64,000 nt of DNA, from the NCBI GenBank assembly GCA_003669585.1, contig QWOQ01000007.1, positions 232,694-296,693 on the forward strand. Direction: 5' to 3'. The stretch comes from Planctomycetota bacterium (GTDB lineage Bacteria > Planctomycetota > Planctomycetia > Pirellulales > UBA1268). The notes below the pieces were generated by a model. That model was not told where the DNA came from and did no database searches. It was given only the letters and a program-made list of their open reading frames with translations. This document shows, piece by piece, positions 63,912-64,000 of this stretch (positions are counted from its first letter, which is position 1; every line of letters starts with the position of its first letter). Both the position numbers and the translations under genes were made by a program.

Positions 63912-64000
63912 ATGAAAGTTTTTACAACAGGACAGGTCGCCAAGATCTGTAAAGTAGCTCCCCGTACGGTGAGTAAATGGTTTGATTCTGGTCGGCTCAA
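63912..64000 (+). CDS. Excisionase/MerR-type helix-turn-helix protein, 3' end missing
   Basis: Only the first 29 codons lie in the window: MKVFTTGQVAKICKVAPRTV then SKWFDSGRL. This is the start of a winged helix of the excisionase/BldC type, in which the recognition helix follows KVAPRTVSKW. A purine-rich GGAAATGGGG lies upstream of the ATG. In planctomycetes this N-terminus often continues into a receiver or other regulatory domain, which cannot be seen here. Confidence 0.75.
   Translation, partial: MKVFTTGQVAKICKVAPRTVSKWFDSGRL

Overview
The window looks like a chromosomal segment of a planctomycete. The evidence is the set of PVC-specific families: three large proteins with the Pirellula/Verrucomicrobium heme-binding CxxCH architecture, a DUF1501 and DUF1553/DUF1549 pair, a DUF1559 pseudopilin-like protein with the H-X9-DG motif, DUF1080 tandem domains, and tetrahydromethanopterin (H4MPT) C1-transfer genes, which within bacteria are known mainly from methylotrophs and planctomycetes. 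No rRNA is present, so genus or order cannot be given.

Region 1 (1-28254) is a long run of secreted or envelope catabolic genes: an S46 dipeptidyl peptidase cut by the left edge, the DUF1501/DUF1553 pair, a Tat-exported Gfo/Idh/MocA oxidoreductase, three heme-binding HEAT-repeat proteins (one fused to a jelly-roll-like domain, one to a neutral-ceramidase-like domain), a DUF1559 protein with a small lipoprotein, a tandem alpha/beta hydrolase, an MFS transporter coupled to an enolase-superfamily enzyme, and a DUF1080 protein. Together they suggest uptake and periplasmic oxidation or hydrolysis of complex organic substrates, perhaps glycosides. The substrate cannot be named.

Region 2 (28255-32893) holds a partner-switching pair (an RsbU-like phosphatase with a degenerate receiver, facing a STAS protein), a membrane acyltransferase with an ankyrin block inserted between its membrane segments, and an SRPBCC protein.

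Region 3 (about 33100-37070) is a more GC-rich accessory island: the remains of a type I restriction-modification locus. It contains three separate hsdS 3' ends, each followed by a different cargo: a REP-associated tyrosine transposase with its palindromes; an intact HepT/MntA toxin-antitoxin pair; and an intact NucS-like PD-(D/E)XK nuclease with a winged-helix partner. A badly deleted hsdR closes the row, and a tRNA-Lys(CTT) follows. This is the most unusual part of the window.

Region 4 (37336-64000) is mostly core: fabI, a Nudix hydrolase, an rnpA-yidD fusion, a dnaJ-like gene, ppk1, a DtxR/MntR-type regulator, RNase P RNA, FHA, rsgA, hflX, an SDR, rimI, a FlgI-like HEAT lipoprotein, smc and the start of an excisionase-type HTH gene. 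Interleaved are seven genes of the H4MPT pathway or its cofactor synthesis in small groups: citG-like + PTPS; mch + RimK-like ligase; mtdB/C + fae, with a divergent ATP-grasp gene. They probably serve formaldehyde oxidation or detoxification. The formyltransferase/hydrolase complex (fhc) genes are not in this window.
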